Shown: positions 16,233 to 20,609 of the stretch, in pieces
How positions within the stretch are numbered: the stretch's first letter is position 1
How the letters are laid out: each line of letters opens with the position of its first letter
From: Mariprofundus sp.
GTDB taxonomy: Bacteria; Pseudomonadota; Zetaproteobacteria; Mariprofundales; Mariprofundaceae
NCBI GenBank assembly: GCA_015485035.1
Contig: WFUI01000226.1
Coordinates: 1-20,609, forward strand
DNA length: 20,609 nt
Direction: 5' to 3'
Notes under the pieces: model-generated
Database searches by the model: none
What the model was told of the DNA's origin: nothing
What the model saw: only the letters and a program-made list of their open reading frames with translations
Translations under genes and position numbers: made by a program

Positions 16233-17498
16233 CTAATGACGTGACCAGGCAGGATCCGAGGCATCAATGGCCGGCGACGTGATCGGTTCCGACTTGCCGC
16301 CCCAGCTGGGTACACGGTAGATGCGGCGAATATTATGCTCTTCAGCGGAATACAGCAGCATCTGACCATTGGGTGACCATGATGGTGACTCAATGCGTTT
16401 GCCGGTAGCCAGATAACGGATATCTGAACCGTCCGGACGCACTGTTGCCACTGCAAAAGACCAGCTTTTTAACGAAATCATTGCAATCCGGTCGCCTGTT
16501 GGAGACCACACAGGCGATGTATTATAATTTCCCGTTGTGCTAACCAGTTCAACCTTGCCGCCTGATAATGCTTTGCGATATATCTGTGGCTTGCCACTTC
16601 GATTACTGACAAATGCAAGCCATTTTCCATCGGGTGACCAGGTCGGGGTCGTATCAATCCCCTTGTTGTGAGTGAACTGCCGCCATGTATTGTTTTTAAT
16701 ATCATATATATGGATCTCGCTATTGCCTGTATGCGATAATGTGGCTGCAACATAATGACCATCAGGCGAAAATTCGGGAGTGCTGTTCAGTCCTTTAAAA
16801 TCACCGAATGCGGTTCTTTTACCGCTGGTTAAATCAAAAAACTCCAGCCGCGGATGGTTGCCGACATATGTATTCAATGCCACCAGGCGACCGTCAGGCG
16901 ACCAGTCCGGTGACAGCAACAGCGTGAAGTTTTTGCCTATGCTCTGTCGATTGGCGCCATCCTGATCCATATAGACCAGATCCGATGAATCTCCATGTTT
17001 CTTCACATAAAGAAGATGACTGGTAAAATAACCGGGAATTCCAAGAGAAGCCCTGTAAATCTGATTGGCAACACGATGGGCCAATATGCGCATCCCCGAT
17101 TTGGAACCTTCCACTGTCAGTGAAATCAGCTGTTTGTTTCTGAATGGGTCATGCACCTGGATATCAACCAGCACCCTCGTATCAGATGTACGCATATGGC
17201 ACAGAGCCAGAATATCGGTGCCGATAATGCGCCAGTCGCCATAGTCGATCTGTTTCCGGCTGTCTTCGGGGGAAGCGATAAACGCCATCGGATCAATGCT
17301 CTTGAATGACTGGCTGGATGACAAATCATTTTCGACCACCTGATACAGCATACGTTGATCCGCATCAGCGGCATTTTCCGCATCAACCACCAGAGCCAGT
17401 TGAAGCGGCCGGTAATCAGACTGGTAAATATCAAATTCAGCTGCAAATACCTGCACGGATGTTAAGAAAAAGAACAAAAAAGAGGCTATCAATCGCAT
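16233..17498 (-). CDS. tolB: Tol-Pal system beta-propeller protein TolB
   Basis: Periplasmic protein that binds Pal and TolA during outer-membrane constriction. It has 421 residues with a Sec signal peptide (MRLIASFLFFFLTSVQVFA, cleavage near 19-20). The N-terminal alpha/beta domain spans about 21-160 (IDYGDWRIIGTDILALCHMR). The six-bladed propeller then shows repeats of the type W-S-P-D-G: SPDWSPDGR (196-204), TPEFSPDGH (240-248), TPTWSPDGKWLAF (284-296), SPVWSPTGDRIAM (328-340) and SPSWSPNGQMLLYS (371-384). The ribosome binding site is weak (AAAG). It is the first minus-strand gene of the cluster: tolQ, tolR and tolA do not lie upstream. A divergent gene starts 229 bases away. Confidence 0.97.
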   Translation of the reverse strand: MRLIASFLFFFLTSVQVFAAEFDIYQSDYRPLQLALVVDAENAADADQRMLYQVVENDLSSSQSFKSIDPMAFIASPEDSRKQIDYGDWRIIGTDILALCHMRTSDTRVLVDIQVHDPFRNKQLISLTVEGSKSGMRILAHRVANQIYRASLGIPGYFTSHLLYVKKHGDSSDLVYMDQDGANRQSIGKNFTLLLSPDWSPDGRLVALNTYVGNHPRLEFFDLTSGKRTAFGDFKGLNSTPEFSPDGHYVAATLSHTGNSEIHIYDIKNNTWRQFTHNKGIDTTPTWSPDGKWLAFVSNRSGKPQIYRKALSGGKVELVSTTGNYNTSPVWSPTGDRIAMISLKSWSFAVATVRPDGSDIRYLATGKRIESPSWSPNGQMLLYSAEEHNIRRIYRVPSWGGKSEPITSPAIDASDPAWSRH

Positions 17499-17726
17499 GG
17501 CAGCTTTCTAACGCCAGTCAGCCTGCAAAACAAGGTGAAAAACTGATTTATTGCTATCCTGCCAAAAATCAGCCCCCTCATGCAAAAGCATCGTTTTTCT
17601 TCGTTTGCAAAACAAACCGGACAAAGCTCTGTATTCCGGCTGATTACGGCGCTGCGTGATTTCAATGCCCATCCCCGTTAGGCTTTCGGCGCTGTTCGAA
17701 ATTACTGAGATAAAGGGTTTTAATTT

Positions 17727-18245
17727 ATGCACATTGAATTCACATTCGCTCCCTGGGGCATGACTTATGCAGCGCTGATGTATGTTATCGGCAATAGCAT
17801 ATGGACCAATCACGCCGTCCGGAAAAAACCGTGGCTGGGCTGGGTGATTTGGTTCACTTCGGCTCTGCTTGTTATTGTTATCGGTGCCATACTCGAACTG
17901 CGATTAAGCGGTAAGGATGAAAGTATCTGGACGCTGCTGACTTCGGTTAATTTTGAAAACCACTGGATTATTGTGACCCTCTATGCACTGCTTTCTGTTC
18001 CGGGTGCGGCCAGCGTGCTGTTCCGGCAAAGCCTGAACTGGACACGGTTGAGCGTCATTACTGTGGCACTGATTGTATTGATTCCACTGGGCATGCAGCT
18101 GCATGATCCGAATGATCCGAAGCTGTTTCTGAGTTTGGGGATTACACTGGCTGCCTGCGGCCTGATCTGGTTATGGTCGGTTTTGCTGGATTGTGAACCG
18201 GATCATCACCGGAAAACAGTCCCCCTTGCCGAGGCGGATGAATGA
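17727..18245 (+). CDS. Unknown five-helix membrane protein
   Basis: I do not recognise this 172-residue protein. It has five likely transmembrane helices at about 12-28, 36-58, 79-99, 105-124 and 130-153, with a short charged tail ([18 protein letters not shown]). Notable are the N-terminal [19 protein letters not shown], the tryptophan-rich WLGWVIWF, and few conserved-looking polar residues inside helices. The ATG is fixed by an in-frame TAA two codons upstream, with AAAGGG about ten bases ahead. Its stop overlaps the argB start by four bases (ATGA), so it is translated with argB. A link to arginine or acetylglutamate metabolism is only positional. The 228-base gap shared with tolB must hold divergent promoters, but I could not pick a convincing pair. 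Confidence 0.85.
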   Translation: MHIEFTFAPWGMTYAALMYVIGNSIWTNHAVRKKPWLGWVIWFTSALLVIVIGAILELRLSGKDESIWTLLTSVNFENHWIIVTLYALLSVPGAASVLFRQSLNWTRLSVITVALIVLIPLGMQLHDPNDPKLFLSLGITLAACGLIWLWSVLLDCEPDHHRKTVPLAEADE

Positions 18246-19129
18246 AACATTCTGGAGCCATAGCCGGAACACTGGTTGAAGCGCTTCCCTATCTGCAACG
18301 GTTCGCCGATCAAACCATTGTCATTAAATACGGCGGCAACGCCATGGTCGAAGATGAACTGAAATCCAGTTTTGCCACTGATATCACCCTGCTCAAACAG
18401 GTCGGCATCCATCCGGTAGTCGTACATGGCGGCGGCCCGCAAATCGGCCGGCATCTGGCCAAAATCGGCAAGGAAGCAAAATTCATCGACGGTATGCGTG
18501 TGACCGACAGTGAAACCATGGATGTGGTTGAGATGGTACTGGCCGGACTGGTGAACAAGGAGATTGTCGGCAACATCAACAAGGCCGGCGGTAAAGCTGT
18601 CGGCCTGTCCGGCAAGGACGGTGGCCTGATATGCGCACGGAAAATGCACATTGAAAAAAATGCGCCGGAACTGGATGTGCCCGAAATCATCGATCTCGGC
18701 CACGTCGGCAAGGTGCATGCGATTAACACCGAAATCCTCAAAGTGCTGGAAGATGACCGTTTTGTGCCGGTGATTGCCCCTGTCGGTTATCACAAAAGTG
18801 AAGGGGTGAGCTACAATATCAATGCGGATCTGGTAGCCGGTGCCATTGCAGCGGCTCTCGGAGCAGCCAAATTGATTTTGCTGACCGATGTGACCGGTGT
18901 GCTCGATCAGGACAAACAGCTGTGTTCCCGGTTAACTGCCTCGACAACACGGGCCATGATTGATGACAGTACGATTGCCGGCGGCATGATTCCGAAAGCG
19001 CTTTGTTGTCTGGATGCTGTTGATGCCGGTGTTGGGCAGGCCCATATCATTGATGGTCGTGTGCCTCATGCCCTGCTACTGGAAATTTTCACCGATGAAG
19101 GTGTCGGCACCGTTTTCAGCAAGGATTAA
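18242..19129 (+). CDS. argB: Acetylglutamate kinase
   Basis: Second enzyme of arginine synthesis: phosphorylates N-acetylglutamate with ATP in the cytoplasm. The 295 residues include an N-terminal helix ([13 protein letters not shown]) before the fold begins. That helix, with the C-terminal [20 protein letters not shown], is the hallmark of hexameric, arginine-inhibited enzymes such as those of Pseudomonas and Thermotoga, whereas the E. coli enzyme lacks it. I therefore infer feedback inhibition by arginine. Catalytic features: IKYGGNAM with Lys29, [10 protein letters not shown] at 59-68, Arg86 in GMRVTD, and [28 protein letters not shown] is the acetylglutamate-binding segment. It overlaps the membrane protein gene upstream by four bases and is followed by ilvC after 101 bases. 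Confidence 0.97.
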   Translation: MKHSGAIAGTLVEALPYLQRFADQTIVIKYGGNAMVEDELKSSFATDITLLKQVGIHPVVVHGGGPQIGRHLAKIGKEAKFIDGMRVTDSETMDVVEMVLAGLVNKEIVGNINKAGGKAVGLSGKDGGLICARKMHIEKNAPELDVPEIIDLGHVGKVHAINTEILKVLEDDRFVPVIAPVGYHKSEGVSYNINADLVAGAIAAALGAAKLILLTDVTGVLDQDKQLCSRLTASTTRAMIDDSTIAGGMIPKALCCLDAVDAGVGQAHIIDGRVPHALLLEIFTDEGVGTVFSKD

Positions 19130-19188
19130 ACGCATTCTTACAAAGGGATGAACATTGGCTGAAAAACGTATATGCTGCGCCCCCTTTT

Positions 19189-19201
19189 GATATTCAATAT
19201 C
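19189..19201. repeat. Inverted repeat in the ilvC leader
   Basis: GATATT and AATATC flank a single C, forming a 6-base-arm palindrome 29 bases before the ilvC ATG. It lies in the argB-ilvC gap and could be an operator half-site pair, or chance in an AT-rich stretch. Confidence 0.4.
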
Positions 19202-19227
19202 CAAATCAACAATGTACAGGAGAATAA

Positions 19228-20247
<1,020 letters not shown>

Positions 20248-20266
20248 TCAGGTTCATACCGGTCAC

Positions 20267-20303
20267 AAAAAAAGGAGGCTCCCGAAATGGAGCCTCCTTT
20301 TTT
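20267..20303. terminator. Bidirectional rho-independent terminator
   Basis: A nine-base perfect stem GGAGGCTCC (20274-20282) and GGAGCCTCC (20289-20297) closes the loop CGAAAT. It is followed by six T on the plus strand and preceded by seven A (20267-20273), which give a T tract on the minus strand. It ends ilvC 19 bases after its stop and, in the other orientation, would end the converging minus-strand gene whose stop is at 20392. Confidence 0.92.
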
Positions 20304-20391
20304 ATGCGGTTTCGACTTTCTATATCAATTCATTGCGCGATTGTTCAATCATCACATGAATAGGTATCCATAAATATTCGTTATAACACGA

Positions 20392-20609
20392 TTAATCGAT
20401 TGATTCTGCAATCAGTTCTTTTTCATGTCCGGAGTATTTGATGGTCACCGCATCACCCGGCGCAGGCATGGAACCTTTCATATGCTCACCAACTGTAAAA
20501 CTGATTGGTCCGCCGGTCTGGGCATCACGAATGGTGAAATGATTTCCGTCAACATTGAGCACCTGCCCGACATGCGTATTCGGACCCGCCGCATCGCAGG
20601 CCAAAGCCG
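20392..20609 (-). CDS. Small secreted protein of unknown function, N-terminus cut by window end
   Basis: I do not recognise the family. The frame is open to the window edge, so the true start probably lies outside. Near the edge the peptide reads LACDAAGPNTHVGQV, which looks like the end of a signal peptide (LA then Cys), compatible with either a lipoprotein or simple export. The mature part of about 65 residues reads like a small beta barrel: VGQVLNVDGNHFTIRDAQTG, ISFTVGEHMKGSMPAPGDAV, TIKYSGHEKELIAESID. Its pattern of binding-protein-like beta strands resembles small OB-type modules, but no function follows from that. It converges on ilvC across the shared terminator. Confidence 0.6.
   Translation of the reverse strand, partial: ALACDAAGPNTHVGQVLNVDGNHFTIRDAQTGGPISFTVGEHMKGSMPAPGDAVTIKYSGHEKELIAESID

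Noticed and set aside
17630..17700. Repeated GGCGCTG and GC-rich stretch in the tolB/membrane protein gap as a riboswitch
   Set aside because: It resembles a GEMM core only in a few bases and lacks the rest of the aptamer. No consistent secondary structure was found by eye.
17508..17813. 101-residue minus-strand frame just upstream of tolB, in the place expected for tolA
   Set aside because: It overlaps the start of the plus-strand membrane protein gene, has no TolA-like helical or C-terminal features and no ribosome binding site. It is probably a chance frame.

Overview
The window is ordinary chromosomal DNA of a Gram-negative proteobacterium. It carries outer-membrane machinery (LolCD, TolB-Pal-CpoB), IHF-alpha, an RpoS-type sigma factor beside nlpD and pcm, and a MerR-tRNA-Pro block next to ihfA. 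The gene orders tolB-pal-cpoB-queE-queC, ihfA-merR-tRNA(Pro) and pcm-yqaA-nlpD-rpoS are familiar from gamma- and related proteobacteria. A zetaproteobacterial or deep gammaproteobacterial host is a guess only. I see no mobile element, prophage, CRISPR array or pseudogene.

Bases 1-17498 form one long minus-strand run. In transcription order it reads: tolB, pal, cpoB, queE, queC (envelope constriction plus 7-deazaguanine synthesis); ndk, lysS; a CBS-domain protein and an ArsB/NhaD-family antiporter; lolC/E and lolD; ihfA, a MerR regulator and tRNA-Pro(GGG); pcm, a YqaA membrane protein, nlpD, a sigma factor and apt; tRNA-Arg(CCT); gyrA; and the first 37 codons of serS. Many junctions overlap by 1 to 10 bases, which points to translational coupling. 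From 17727 the plus strand carries a five-helix membrane protein overlapping argB, then ilvC. ilvC ends at a strong, probably bidirectional terminator, facing a small truncated gene on the minus strand.

The most unusual observation is in translation starts. Two clearly coding genes, yqaA (5021-5632) and queE (13884-14549), have no ATG, GTG or TTG able to give a full-length protein. In both, an ATC codon sits at the expected start, 6 to 8 bases after a good ribosome binding site, inside the same ten bases (ACCATCACTG), and at the stop codon of the upstream gene. A simple ORF caller would cut 86 residues from YqaA and 25 from QueE, including conserved motifs.

Other points: tolB is not preceded by tolQRA; tolB and pal are separated by 309 bases with a separate likely pal promoter; the CBS/antiporter pair lies between lysS and lolC; only one Lol permease gene is present; and the NlpD-like protein keeps an apparently complete M23 zinc site.
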